The notes below the pieces were generated by a model, which was not told the DNA's origin, ran no database searches, and worked only from the letters and a program-made list of their open reading frames with translations. A stretch of DNA of 64,000 nucleotides from Bradyrhizobium ottawaense (lineage in GTDB: Bacteria; Pseudomonadota; Alphaproteobacteria; Rhizobiales; Xanthobacteraceae): contig NZ_CP029425.2 in the NCBI RefSeq assembly GCF_002278135.3, forward strand, positions 1,464,001 to 1,528,000, read 5' to 3'. A program made the position numbers and the translations under genes. Of this stretch, positions 35,896 to 43,722 are shown piece after piece; the stretch's first letter is position 1; each line of letters begins with the position of its first letter.

Positions 35896-37659
35896 ATGGG
35901 CGCTCTTCGCTGGTTTTCATTATTCTTTTTCATCTGGCTGACCTGCGGTTCGGCGCAGGCCGAGCGTCGCGTGGCGCTGGTGATCGGTAACTCGGCTTAT
36001 GAAAAGGTCGCCCGGCTCGGCAATCCCTCCAGCGACGCTGCGCTCGTGGCGGAAACCTTGAAGGCTGCCGGCTTCGATCTTGTCGACCTGCGTCATGACC
36101 TGAAAGTAGCCGATATGAGGCGGGCGCTGCGGGACTTTATCGAACAGTCCCGCGATGCCGAGGTTGCGGTCGTTTACTATGCAGGTCACGGCATCGAGGT
36201 TGATGGGGTCAATTATCTCGTCCCGATCGATGCTGTCCTCGAACGTGACACTGACATTTATGACGAGGCAATGTCGCTGGATCGGGTGTTGGTCGCTATC
36301 GAGCCTGCGAAAAAGCTGCGGCTGGTGGTTCTTGACGCATGCCGTGACAGCCCGTTCTCGAAGGTGATGAAGCGGACCCTCGCTTCCAGGGCGATTGGGC
36401 GCGGCCTCGCAAAGGTAGAACCGTCAGGCCCCAACACCCTGATTGCCTTCGCATCGAAGGCAGGTTCAACAGCGCTGGATGGTGACGGCAAGAATAGTCC
36501 GTTCACGGCGGCGATGGTTCACCACGTCACCAAGCCGGGCCTGGATCTGCGAAAGGCTTTTGGTTACGTCCGCGACGAAGTTTTGAAGTCTACCGCCAAC
36601 AGGCAAGAGCCATACCTCTACGGCTCACTTGGAGGCGATGATCTATCGCTTGTCCCGGCAGTGGCGGCGCCGTCACCAACAGGACCGCAGGCGGATCCGC
36701 AGACGGCAATCCGAAGGGACTACGAACTGGCGCTGCAACTCGGCACCCGCGATGGCTGGGAAGCCTTTCTGTCTCAATATCCGGATGGTTTCTATGCCAA
36801 CCTTGCGAGAGCGCACGCGAAAAAAATCGCTGCAGAAGAGGCGCGGGCAGCTGCCGCTGAAAAGGCGAGGCTAGCGGAGCAGGAGAGGGTTCGACTTGCC
36901 GCAGAAGGTGCAAGACAGTTCGAGATAGAAAAAGCAGCTGCGGCTGCCAAGGCAGCTGAAGAGGCCCGCATCGCTGCCGAGAAGGTCAAGCAGGTCGAGC
37001 AGGACAAGGCTGCTGCGGCTGAAAGAGCTCGTCTGACAGCCCAGGAGAACGCGGCGCGGGAACTCGCAACTCGAGAGAATGCCTCGCGAGAAAAGAACCA
37101 GCAAGTCGCTGCTCTACCACCTCCCGTCGAGACGGAGCAGATCAGTGCCGACACAGCTCGCGCGCTGCAAGCCGAGCTACGTCGCGTGGGATGCAATGTG
37201 GGCGTTGTCGACGGCGTTTGGGGTGAGCCCTCGCAGAAAGCCCTCGACCTCTTCAACAAGCACGCTGGCATGAAACTGAATGTGAGCGTCGCCACTACCG
37301 ACGCGCTGGACGCCGTCAGAAACAAGGGCGGGCGAATCTGTCCGCTGACTTGCGAGAACGGCTACCGCGCAGAGGGGGACCGCTGCACGAAAATCACCTG
37401 CCGCAAGGGCTACGTCCTGAACGACGAGAATGAGTGCGAGAAGAAGGGAGCGTTGCCTGAAGCAAAGAAAAAGCCAGAGCTGCAGCACCGCGAAGCAAGA
37501 CCCTCTTCGTCCTCCGCCGTCACGCGCGCTGATGCGGCTCTATCTAACGGCACCTACCAGAAATGCATGGGCCCCATCACGGGATGCTATGCAAGGGCCA
37601 TTCAGCAGATGGACCCGCAGAGAGCCAAGATCTGGTGCAGTCGGCAGCCGACGTGCTGA
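35896..37659 (+). CDS. Exported caspase-family (peptidase C14) protein
   Basis: 587 residues. A signal peptide (cleavage after AQA) precedes a C14 domain at about 24-245: VALVIGNSAYEKVARLGNPS, catalytic His98 in VVYYAGHGIEVDG and catalytic Cys149 in LVVLDACRDSPF. Residues ~310-400 are a charged Ala/Glu/Lys coiled coil. A peptidoglycan-binding-like fold follows (LRRVGCNVGVVDGVWGEPSQ, then KALDLFNKHAG), and then a Cys-rich tail with C-x3-C and C-x6-C patterns. It is presumably periplasmic; such bacterial caspase-like proteins are poorly characterised. Codon use is visibly less GC-biased at third positions than in the flanking genes. It is followed by two small secreted-type frames. Confidence 0.9.
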   Translation: MGALRWFSLFFFIWLTCGSAQAERRVALVIGNSAYEKVARLGNPSSDAALVAETLKAAGFDLVDLRHDLKVADMRRALRDFIEQSRDAEVAVVYYAGHGIEVDGVNYLVPIDAVLERDTDIYDEAMSLDRVLVAIEPAKKLRLVVLDACRDSPFSKVMKRTLASRAIGRGLAKVEPSGPNTLIAFASKAGSTALDGDGKNSPFTAAMVHHVTKPGLDLRKAFGYVRDEVLKSTANRQEPYLYGSLGGDDLSLVPAVAAPSPTGPQADPQTAIRRDYELALQLGTRDGWEAFLSQYPDGFYANLARAHAKKIAAEEARAAAAEKARLAEQERVRLAAEGARQFEIEKAAAAAKAAEEARIAAEKVKQVEQDKAAAAERARLTAQENAARELATRENASREKNQQVAALPPPVETEQISADTARALQAELRRVGCNVGVVDGVWGEPSQKALDLFNKHAGMKLNVSVATTDALDAVRNKGGRICPLTCENGYRAEGDRCTKITCRKGYVLNDENECEKKGALPEAKKKPELQHREARPSSSSAVTRADAALSNGTYQKCMGPITGCYARAIQQMDPQRAKIWCSRQPTC

Positions 37660-37678
37660 ATCACCAAGGCGGAGAAAA

Positions 37679-37829
37679 ATGAAATTTGCTTGTGTTTGGG
37701 CTGTTGTCGGCGCAGTCGCGTTTTGAACTCGCATCGGCTCAAATGGATGGAGTCGTTCAACGGTCGAGGCGCAAGGCGCATGCTCTCAATGATCGATTTG
37801 CTTTCTTTCTCAGTCAAATTCTTGGGTAA
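37679..37829 (+). pseudogene. Possible small secreted peptide gene broken by a frameshift
   Basis: ATG 37679 has GGCGGAG upstream and encodes MKFACVWAVVGAVAF before TGA at 37724-37726. If one T of the TTTT run 37721-37724 is removed, the frame continues ELASAQMDGVVQ..., adding an ASA|Q signal-peptidase site, and ends at 37829 (about 49 residues). This resembles a small exported protein with a single-base insertion. It is short, so chance is a real alternative. Confidence 0.3.
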
Positions 37830-37863
37830 AGTCTGACTTGACACTGAAACGAGGGGCCGGGTG

Positions 37864-38091
37864 ATGTCGAGGATTCTTGCAGTTCTTTTTGTTGTAATGT
37901 TTCCGCTGGTGTTTGCGGTCGAAGCGAGGGCTCAGGTGCACAGTCCAGCAGCCAAGATGAGCTCTGACAACGGACAATGCCCCACCGGCAGTTGCGCCAT
38001 GGACGGTTCGGCTTTTGCAAAACACCGCAAATATTGTTCGCCAGCCAACTGTCTGAACAACCGTTTTAAGAGGAAGCAGACGCAGAGGTAG
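37864..38091 (+). CDS. Small secreted Cys-containing protein, 75 residues
   Basis: ATG 37864 follows GAGGGG. Signal peptide SRILAVLFVVMFPLVFAVEA with cleavage after ARA|Q. The mature 50 residues contain four Cys in NGQCPTGSCAMDGSAFAKHR and KYCSPANCLNNRFKRKQ, arranged as two C-x3/4-C pairs, and a strongly basic C-terminus. Not recognised. The two Cys pairs and export suggest disulfides or metal binding. It lies in the same lower-GC patch as the caspase-like gene. Confidence 0.6.
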   Translation: MSRILAVLFVVMFPLVFAVEARAQVHSPAAKMSSDNGQCPTGSCAMDGSAFAKHRKYCSPANCLNNRFKRKQTQR

Positions 38092-38123
38092 AGGTTGCAT
38101 GGCGTTCGATGCAACCATTCAAG

Positions 38124-38558
38124 CTAGCCAGTCGGCTGACGTCCTCGCCGCGTCCAGGTCGCGCGCTCGGCGAAGACCTGGCTGACCTCCGCCATGTGCT
38201 CGGTGCCCCACGTGCAGAGCGGCACGAGAGCCTGGGCCAGGCTGTGACCCAAGGGAGTGAGGCTGTAGTCGACCCGCGGGGGCACTTCCCTGTAGTCGGT
38301 CCGCTTCACGAGACCGTCAGCCTCCAGCTCCTTCAACTGCTGGATCAGTACCTTGTCGCTGACGTCGCGGATGGCGCGGCGGAGCTCGCCGTAGCGGGTC
38401 GGGCCGTCCTGGGCGACGAAGTACAGGATCAGCGGCTTCCACTTGCCGGCGACGACCCGCAAGGTTGCATCTAAGCCGCAGGTGAAGCCGGGCAGAGTCG
38501 GCGTGCAGCTCTGGACCGGTGTTGGAGACTGCGCAGGCGGGAAAGTCGTGTCTGACAT
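38124..38558 (-). CDS. HxlR-family transcriptional regulator
   Basis: 144 residues. The winged helix of the HxlR/MarR-like group is clear: VVAGKWKPLILYFVAQDGPT, RYGELRRAIRDVSDKVLIQQ, LKELEADGLVKRTDYREVPP, RVDYSLTPLGHSLAQALVPL. Two Cys occur in the N-terminal tail (VQSCTPTLPGFTCGLDATLR). In QorR/HypR/YodB-type relatives such a Cys senses electrophiles or hypochlorite, so redox sensing is plausible. Divergent from an SDR gene that it probably represses. Confidence 0.93.
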   Translation of the reverse strand: MSDTTFPPAQSPTPVQSCTPTLPGFTCGLDATLRVVAGKWKPLILYFVAQDGPTRYGELRRAIRDVSDKVLIQQLKELEADGLVKRTDYREVPPRVDYSLTPLGHSLAQALVPLCTWGTEHMAEVSQVFAERATWTRRGRQPTG

Positions 38559-38644
38559 TTTTTTGGGTACTTACCAAAAGGTGCATACTTGTCGATAGGT
38601 GGGTATGCCGCCAGCTCAGTGCAACCTCAGTGAAGGAGCACATC
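38559..38644. promoter_or_regulatory. HxlR/SDR divergent promoter with repeated TACTT motif
   Basis: The 86-nt gap contains TACTTACC near 38568 and ATACTTGTC near 38585, a direct repeat about 18 nt apart, with partial inversion GGTACTTACC. This is suitable as an operator for the HxlR dimer. GAAGGAG at 38632-38638 is the Shine-Dalgarno of the SDR gene. Confidence 0.4.
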
Positions 38645-39379
38645 ATGAGCAGACTACAAGGCAAGACGGCAGTGGTGACCGGCGGCGGCACCGGCATCGG
38701 ATTTGGAGCGGCGAAACGGTTCATCGACGAAGGCGCGTTCGTCTACATCTTCGGGCGGCGGCAGGAGCAACTCGACGCCGCCGTGGCGAAGCTCGGATCC
38801 TCGGCGCGCGCCGTCAGGGGCTCGGTGACGGATCTGGCCGACCTCGACCGGCTCTATGAGACGGTGAAGAAAGAACGCGGCGGGCTCGACATTCTGTTCG
38901 CCAATGCCGGCACCGGACTATTCGCCCCGCTCGGCGAGATCACGGTCGAGCATTACGATCACATCTTCGACGTCAATGTGAAGGGACTGGTTTTCACGGT
39001 GCAGAAGGCCCTGCCCCTGATGACGAAGGGATCGTCGATCATCCTGACCGGTTCGAGCACGGGCGTGATGGGGACGCCGCAGTTCAGCATCTACAGCGCG
39101 ACCAAGGCCGCGGTTCGCAATCTGGCGCGGAGTTGGGCGCAGGATCTGCGCGGCACCGGCATCCGCGTCAATGTGCTGTCGCCGGGGCCGACCAAGACGG
39201 AGCTGGCACTGGAGATCGTCGGAGAGGAAGCCTTCGACGCGCTTGGAAGCACGACGCCGCTCGGTCGCGTGGCAGCCCCGTCGGAGACGGGCGCGGTCGC
39301 CGCGTTCCTGGCTTCGTCGGACAGCAGCTTCATGACCGGCAGCGAAGTGTTCGTCGACGGAGGCCTCGCTCAGATCTGA
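38645..39379 (+). CDS. Short-chain dehydrogenase/reductase (SDR)
   Basis: 244 residues. Classical SDR: VVTGGGTGIGFGAAKRFIDE cofactor loop with R-R after IFG (NADP preference likely), LFANAGTG in place of NNAG, catalytic Ser in SSIILTGSST, Tyr/Lys in YSATKAAVRNLARSW, and C-terminal FMTGSEVFVDGGLAQI. ATG 38645 is preceded by GAAGGAG. Divergent from the HxlR gene, an arrangement often seen for inducible quinone or aldehyde reductases. Substrate unknown. Confidence 0.93.
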   Translation: MSRLQGKTAVVTGGGTGIGFGAAKRFIDEGAFVYIFGRRQEQLDAAVAKLGSSARAVRGSVTDLADLDRLYETVKKERGGLDILFANAGTGLFAPLGEITVEHYDHIFDVNVKGLVFTVQKALPLMTKGSSIILTGSSTGVMGTPQFSIYSATKAAVRNLARSWAQDLRGTGIRVNVLSPGPTKTELALEIVGEEAFDALGSTTPLGRVAAPSETGAVAAFLASSDSSFMTGSEVFVDGGLAQI

Positions 39380-39388
39380 GAGATTTGA

Positions 39389-39422
39389 GCATGAGGGCTT
39401 CGGTTACCCGAAGCCCTCATGC
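39389..39422. terminator. Perfect 15-bp hairpin between convergent genes
   Basis: GCATGAGGGCTTCGG (39389-39403), loop TTAC, CCGAAGCCCTCATGC (39408-39422). No T-run follows on either strand, so it is either a Rho-assisted or bidirectional stop or a 3'-end protecting hairpin. It lies between the SDR stop (39379) and the amidohydrolase stop (39444). Confidence 0.7.
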
Positions 39423-39443
39423 GCGGCGCTGACGAGAAGCGCT

Positions 39444-40328
39444 TCAGATCCCCAGCAGTTTTCGCGCGTTGGCCTTGAGCACCTTCGGCCGGATCTCGTC
39501 GCGGATCTCGATCTTGGCGAAGTCCGACAGCCAGCGGTCGGGCGTGATGACCGGCCAGTCCGAGCCGAACAGCATCTTGTCCTGCAGAATCGAGTTGATG
39601 TAGCGCACCAGGATCGGCGGGAAGTACTTCGGCGACCAGCCGGAGAGGTCGATATAGACGTTCGGCTTGTGGGTCGCGACCGACAGCGCCTCTTCCTGCC
39701 AGGGGAAGGAGGGGTGGGCGAGGATGATCTTGAGGTCGGGGAAATCAGCCGCGACGTCGTCCATGTACATCGGGTTGGAATATTTCAGCCGCATCCCCAT
39801 GCCGCCGGGCATGCCCGAGCCGACGCCGGTCTGGCCGGTGTGGAACAGCGCGACCGCGCCGCCATTGTTGATCTCTTCGTAGAGCGGATAGGCCATGCGG
39901 TCGTTGGCGTAGAAGCCCTGCATGGTCGGGTGGAATTTGAAGCCGCGCACCCCGTATTCCTCGATCAGCTTGCGCGCCTCGCGCGCGCCGAGCTTGCCCT
40001 TGTGCGGGTCGATCGAGACGAAGGGGATGAGGACGTCGAGATGGTCCGAAGCGGCCTCGATCATCTCGTAATTGTTGTAGCGGCGGAAGCCGGTCTCGCG
40101 CTCGGCATCAACCGGGAAGATCACCGCGGCGATGTTCTTGGAGCGGTAATAGGCCGCGGTCTCCGGCACCGTCGGCGGATGCTTGTTCGGCGACTTGAAG
40201 TATTCCGCCATCTGCGCCTGGAAATCGTCATAGCCGTCGTCGGGGTGGCAGCCGCAGGGCTCCTCGGCGTGGGTGTGGATGTCGATGGCGACGACATCGT
40301 CGATGTTGGGCAGCTTCAGCTTCGGCAT
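39444..40328 (-). CDS. Amidohydrolase family protein (TIM-barrel, ACMSD-like)
   Basis: 294 residues. Metal ligands of the Amidohydro_2 family are visible: HxH in VAIDIHTHAEEPCGC at the N-terminus, a His in VALFHTGQTGVG, a His in IILAHPSFPWQ and the Asp in KMLFGSDWPVITPDRWL. Relatives decarboxylate or hydrolyse aromatic ring-cleavage products (ACMSD, gamma-resorcylate decarboxylase, 4-oxalomesaconate hydratase); the specific reaction cannot be set. The Cys-Gly-Cys-His insertion after the HxH motif is unusual. Monocistronic. The AT-rich upstream segment near 40360 probably carries its promoter. Confidence 0.9.
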   Translation of the reverse strand: MPKLKLPNIDDVVAIDIHTHAEEPCGCHPDDGYDDFQAQMAEYFKSPNKHPPTVPETAAYYRSKNIAAVIFPVDAERETGFRRYNNYEMIEAASDHLDVLIPFVSIDPHKGKLGAREARKLIEEYGVRGFKFHPTMQGFYANDRMAYPLYEEINNGGAVALFHTGQTGVGSGMPGGMGMRLKYSNPMYMDDVAADFPDLKIILAHPSFPWQEEALSVATHKPNVYIDLSGWSPKYFPPILVRYINSILQDKMLFGSDWPVITPDRWLSDFAKIEIRDEIRPKVLKANARKLLGI

Positions 40329-40653
40329 GGGTTTCCTCCCGACGGGTTGCCGAATTGGTTATATCATATAACGAATTTGGCAAGGCGTCGTCGACAAGGG
40401 CGTCGTCGAAAGGTCTGATTCCCCAAGCGATGAATCGGGCCGATTCGGCCGCTTCGACTGTGCATGGGGTTGTTTTCGCGAATTTGCCGGTTCGGAACCG
40501 GGCAGTTAACATTGACATCACCTCCCGCCATGCCTTAAGAACCGCCCCGTCCCGGGCGGTCGTCCGCCGGCGGGAAAAATCTCATTTTGCCACATTCGCG
40601 CGTGCCGAAACGGTAGTGCCGAACACGGCCTTTCGAACGTTCAGGATTCCGCC
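40329..40653. other. Intergenic region before the L36 gene
   Basis: 325 nt. It holds divergent promoters: an AT-rich stretch TTATATCATATAACG near 40358-40373 for the amidohydrolase, and a near-palindromic CCGGTTCGGAACCGG near 40488-40502. No additional gene or dispersed repeat is seen. Confidence 0.5.
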
Positions 40654-40779
40654 ATGAAGGTCCGTAACTCGCTGAAATCGCTGCGCGGTCGCCATCGCGC
40701 CAACCGCCTGGTCCGCCGCAAGGGCCGGGTCTATGTGATCAACAAGGTGCAGCGCCGCTTCAAGGCTCGTCAGGGCTGA
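40654..40779 (+). CDS. rpmJ: 50S ribosomal protein L36, type B (zinc-free)
   Basis: 41 residues beginning [20 protein letters not shown], continuing [20 protein letters not shown] and ending G. Very basic, as in L36. The four zinc ligands (CxxC...C...H) of the C+ paralogue are absent, so this is the C- form (YkgO-like). Alphaproteobacteria commonly have only this 41-residue form. Monocistronic, 107 nt before the TPR gene. Confidence 0.95.
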   Translation: MKVRNSLKSLRGRHRANRLVRRKGRVYVINKVQRRFKARQG

Positions 40780-40886
40780 TATTGCCCTGCCGGACGCCCG
40801 CGCGCGCCCCGCAAGACCACGGTCTCACACGAGTTTGACGCCGCCTTTGCTTTGCAAGGGCGGCTTTGCGCGTTTAGACTTCGACC

Positions 40887-41519
40887 ATGGCAGTGAGATT
40901 CCTCTTCGCGCGCACCTTGTGTCTGGCCCTTGTGCTGGGAACCTCCGGCCTTGCTCCGGCCCTGGCACAGCAGGTTGATCCACCCGGCAAGCAGAAGAAG
41001 CTCCCGGAAGCGCCGGCCAAGCTGCCCAAGGTCGATCGCAACAAGAATCTCGAATTCCTGTTCGGCGCGTTGAAGGCGGCGCCCGACGAGGCCAGCGCCA
41101 AGCATGTCGAGGCGCGGATCTGGGCAATCTGGCTGCAGACCCCGAGCGACACCGCCGCGCTGTTGATGGCCCGCGCCAAGACCGCGGTCGACGCCAAGAG
41201 GATCGAGGTCGCGATCAAGCTGCTGGATTCGGTCATCAAGCTGAGGCCCGACTACATCGAGGCCTGGAACCGGCGCGCCACGCTCTACTACATGCAGAAT
41301 GACTATGGCCGTTCGCTCGCGGATATCCAGCAGGTGCTGATCCGGGAGCCGCGCCATTTCGGCGCGCTCGCGGGCCTCGGCATGATCATGCAGGAGGTCG
41401 GCGACGAGAAGCGCGCGCTCGAGGCCTATCGCAAGGCGCTCGCCGTCAATCCGCACCTCGAAAAGATTCCCGACCAGGTCAAGGCGCTGACCGAGAAGGT
41501 CGAAGGCCGCGATATCTAG
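40887..41519 (+). CDS. Exported tetratricopeptide repeat protein
   Basis: 210 residues. Signal peptide RFLFARTLCLALVLGTSGLA with cleavage after ALA. A charged linker (PPGKQKKLPEAPAKLPKVDR) leads to TPR-type helices from about residue 60. Recognisable TPRs are VAIKLLDSVIKLRPDYIEAW then NRRATLYYMQNDYGRSLADI, and QQVLIREPRHFGALAGLGMI then EVGDEKRALEAYRKALAVNP. It would be a periplasmic scaffold or lipoprotein-like partner; no Cys lipobox. The stop codon is fused directly to a palindromic repeat. Confidence 0.9.
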   Translation: MAVRFLFARTLCLALVLGTSGLAPALAQQVDPPGKQKKLPEAPAKLPKVDRNKNLEFLFGALKAAPDEASAKHVEARIWAIWLQTPSDTAALLMARAKTAVDAKRIEVAIKLLDSVIKLRPDYIEAWNRRATLYYMQNDYGRSLADIQQVLIREPRHFGALAGLGMIMQEVGDEKRALEAYRKALAVNPHLEKIPDQVKALTEKVEGRDI

Positions 41520-41553
41520 AGCACGATCCGGAATAGTTCGGGAGGATCGTGCT
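41520..41553. repeat. Short palindrome of family B, copy 3 (immediately after a stop codon)
   Basis: Arms AGCACGATCC (41520-41529) and GGATCGTGCT (41544-41553), directly following TAG of the TPR gene. A hairpin with a 14-nt loop is possible; no T-run. It is a diverged and shortened version of the AGCATGATCCGG element. Confidence 0.75.
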
Positions 41554-41688
41554 CGCGCAATAGCGGATAGTTTGATCATCTTCCGAGCGATGGCGCCTTA
41601 CGTGGATTAACCACGATTGGAAGCGCGGCATCGTGAGGACTATTGCCGGCGCCGCCAGGGGCCTACCTGCATGGCAGGAGCAAAAGCC

Positions 41689-41949
41689 ATGAAGCGTTTG
41701 ATCTTTGCGGGTAGCTTGCTGCTCGCGTCGGGGACGGTGAGCTTCGCCGACGGACTTTTCTGGGTGGTCGGCAACCGCGCCACCGGAAAATGCAACATCG
41801 TGACCAGCAATCCGGTCATCATCGGCGATATCTGGTTCGGCGACGGTCCCTACAAGTCGAGGGCCGATGCCAAGCTTGCCCGTTCGACGATCCGCGCCTG
41901 TCCCGCACTTACCCCGGACGAGGAAAAGGACGAGGACGAAGCGAACTAG
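41689..41949 (+). CDS. Small exported protein, 86 residues
   Basis: ATG 41689 is preceded by AGGAG; the longer frame from 41617 lacks one. Signal peptide MKRLIFAGSLLLASGTVSFA, cleaved before DGLFWVVG. The mature part FWVVGNRATGKCNIVTSNPV and WFGDGPYKSRADAKLARSTI has two Cys (NRATGKC, RACPAL) that could pair, and an acidic tail EEKDEDEAN. This type of short protein (secreted, W-V-V-G-N-R-A-T core) is widespread in Bradyrhizobiaceae; function unknown. Confidence 0.8.
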   Translation: MKRLIFAGSLLLASGTVSFADGLFWVVGNRATGKCNIVTSNPVIIGDIWFGDGPYKSRADAKLARSTIRACPALTPDEEKDEDEAN

Positions 41950-41960
41950 TCTGCGTGCCA

Positions 41961-42028
41961 AGCATGATCCGGACCCGAAGGGCCGCGTTCGCGAAAAGTG
42001 TGCAGCGGTTTTCCGACGAGATCATGCT
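41961..42028. repeat. Palindromic repeat family B, copy 4
   Basis: AGCATGATCCGG...CGAGATCATGCT with the family's internal GTGTGCAGCGGTTTTCC in the right half, and a longer left half. Begins 11 nt after the stop of the small exported protein. Confidence 0.8.
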
Positions 42029-42039
42029 CGATAGAGAGC

Positions 42040-42065
42040 CTAAAGTGCGGTCCACCGCACTTTAG
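42040..42065. terminator. Perfect 12-bp palindrome, likely bidirectional terminator
   Basis: CTAAAGTGCGGT (42040-42051), CC, ACCGCACTTTAG (42054-42065). The TTA at 42062-42064 is the stop codon (TAA) of the leftward 60-residue gene, so the hairpin begins within the coding sequence. It lies at the junction of convergent genes. Confidence 0.65.
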
Positions 42066-42244
42066 TGCAGAGCGTTGCCGCCGCGCTCGACCAGGCCGCG
42101 ATCGGCGGCTGCGGCGTAAGCCTTTGCAAGCTCCGATTCCAGGTGCTCGTTGATCAGCAGCAGCGCCCGCACGGCACCGCGCAGATCGCCGTTGGAGCTC
42201 GCCACGATCTCGTCGATCGCAGTGTCGTTCGATCTGAAGCTCAT
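42062..42244 (-). CDS. Small hypothetical protein, 60 residues
   Basis: Not recognised. ATG 42244 has CCGGAGG seven nt upstream. Sequence MSFRSNDTAIDEIVASSNGD, then LRGAVRALLLINEHLESELA, then KAYAAAADRGLVERGG: a predicted helical hairpin with leucine-rich middle and no export signal. It looks like a real cytoplasmic small protein by composition and ribosome-binding site. Nothing nearby suggests a role. The stop codon is within the palindrome at 42040-42065. Confidence 0.7.
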   Translation of the reverse strand: MSFRSNDTAIDEIVASSNGDLRGAVRALLLINEHLESELAKAYAAAADRGLVERGGNALH

Positions 42245-42560
42245 CGAAAATCCTCCGGTTCAAATCAGGACAAATCCTGCCGGTCTTTCCCGCATCCCCT
42301 GAGTTTGCCCTGGGGCCTGCGAGGAGGATCGGCGCCCACCCGCGCCTAGATGGCGGAACCGACCATGGCGATTATAAGGAAGCCGCGATGACGGCTGCAT
42401 GAAGCTGTTCCGAGGCTTGCGCGCCCTCCTGGAATGTTGTTGATTCCATTGAGTTTTCACGTTCTTCAATTATGCACATATCCACAGCCCCGGCAGTTTC
42501 GGCGTAAATCCGGAAAGCCGGCGGAGCGAAACCGCCACCCGTAACGCCCGTAACTGCCCT
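42245..42560. other. Intergenic region, divergent promoters
   Basis: 316 nt between the 60-residue protein gene and the hydrolase. The segment 42430-42500 is AT-richer and fits a promoter for the hydrolase. No frame, repeat or hairpin with support. Confidence 0.45.
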
Positions 42561-43544
42561 GTGCCCAGGATCACCCGGATTGTCTCCATGATCGTGATGT
42601 CAGTCGTGACGGCGCTGGTTCTGCTGGCGCTGGTCACGCAGGCTGGAATCGTCGCCGTGCAGCGCGCCTTTCCGCCGCAGGGCGGGATGGTCGAGGTCGA
42701 CGGCGCGACGCTTCACGTCGTCGATATCGGTCCGCGCGATGCAGGCCTGCCGATCGTGATGCTGCACGGCGCCAGCTCCAATCTCGAAGCGATGCGGCGC
42801 CCGCTCGGGGACCTGCTCGCCAAAGATCATCGCGTCATCCTGGTCGACCGTCCCGGCCATGGCTGGAGCACGCGCGCGCGGCGCCAGGATTCCACGCCGC
42901 AGATCCAGGCCCGGATGATCGACGAGGCGCTTGGCAAGCTCGGGATCGATCGCGCGATCTTCGTCGTGCATTCCTGGAGCGGCGCGCTCGGCGCGCGGAT
43001 TGCGCTCGATCATCCCGGCCGCGTCGCCGGCCTGGTCATGCTCGCCCCCGTCACCCATCCCTGGCGCGGCGGTGTCGGCCGTTACAATGAGTTCATCGCA
43101 ACGCCGGTGATCGGTCCGCTGCTCGCCTACACGATCACCCTGCCGCTCGGCTATTTCGTCGCTGAGGCCGGCGCGCGCAACGTGTTCCTGCCGCAAATGA
43201 TGCCGGATGGATTCGTGCAGGACTCCGCGACGCCGCTGCTGCTGCGCCCGCGCGAGTTCATCGCCAATGCCTATGATCTGGTGACGCTGAAGGAGGCGGT
43301 GACTGCGCAAGCCGCGCGCTATGGCGAGATATCGGCGCCAGTCACGATCATTGCCGGCGAGCCCGACAAGACGGTGAAGACCAACATTCACGCGCGCCCG
43401 TTCGCAGCCATGGTGCCGAATGCGAAGCTGATCGTGCTGCCCGATCTCGGCCACATGGTGCAGAACGCCGTGCCGGAGCTCGTGAAGACGGAAATCGAAA
43501 CGATGATCGGGAAAATCGCCCCGGCGCAGGCGGCCGCCGATTAG
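42561..43544 (+). CDS. Alpha/beta hydrolase with N-terminal membrane anchor
   Basis: 327 residues from GTG 42561; ATG 42588 is an alternative. The hydrophobic N-terminus (MSVVTALVLLALVTQAGIVA) is a signal anchor. The alpha/beta-hydrolase core follows: oxyanion strand PIVMLHGASSNLEAM, RVILVDRPGHGWS, nucleophile elbow VVHSWSGALGARIAL (Ser in H-S-W-S-G), and the catalytic His in DLGHMVQ near 303, with the acidic residue in IAGEPDKTVK. It is an esterase/lipase or haloalkane-dehalogenase-like enzyme facing the periplasm; substrate unknown. Monocistronic. Confidence 0.9.
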   Translation: MPRITRIVSMIVMSVVTALVLLALVTQAGIVAVQRAFPPQGGMVEVDGATLHVVDIGPRDAGLPIVMLHGASSNLEAMRRPLGDLLAKDHRVILVDRPGHGWSTRARRQDSTPQIQARMIDEALGKLGIDRAIFVVHSWSGALGARIALDHPGRVAGLVMLAPVTHPWRGGVGRYNEFIATPVIGPLLAYTITLPLGYFVAEAGARNVFLPQMMPDGFVQDSATPLLLRPREFIANAYDLVTLKEAVTAQAARYGEISAPVTIIAGEPDKTVKTNIHARPFAAMVPNAKLIVLPDLGHMVQNAVPELVKTEIETMIGKIAPAQAAAD

Positions 43545-43583
43545 GGCGTCTTCGAGCGAAGTGGCTGCTCCCGTAGAGCTCTC

Positions 43584-43684
43584 GTAGGGTGGGCAAGGCG
43601 CACTTGCGCCGTGCCCACGATCTGCGTGTGACTGGGGAGGATTCGTGGGCACGTCGCGCAAGAGCGCGCCTTTGCCCACCCTAC
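43584..43684. repeat. Palindromic repeat family A, copy 3
   Basis: GTAGGGTGGGCAAGG at the left, TTTGCCCACCCTAC at the right, with inner GTGCCCACG/CGTGGGCAC arms. It is the left edge of the gene-free mosaic 43.6-44.6 kb. Confidence 0.9.
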
Positions 43685-43722
43685 GGGACCGGGCCTGTGT
43701 CGGCCCCTGTCAATCCGCTCCG

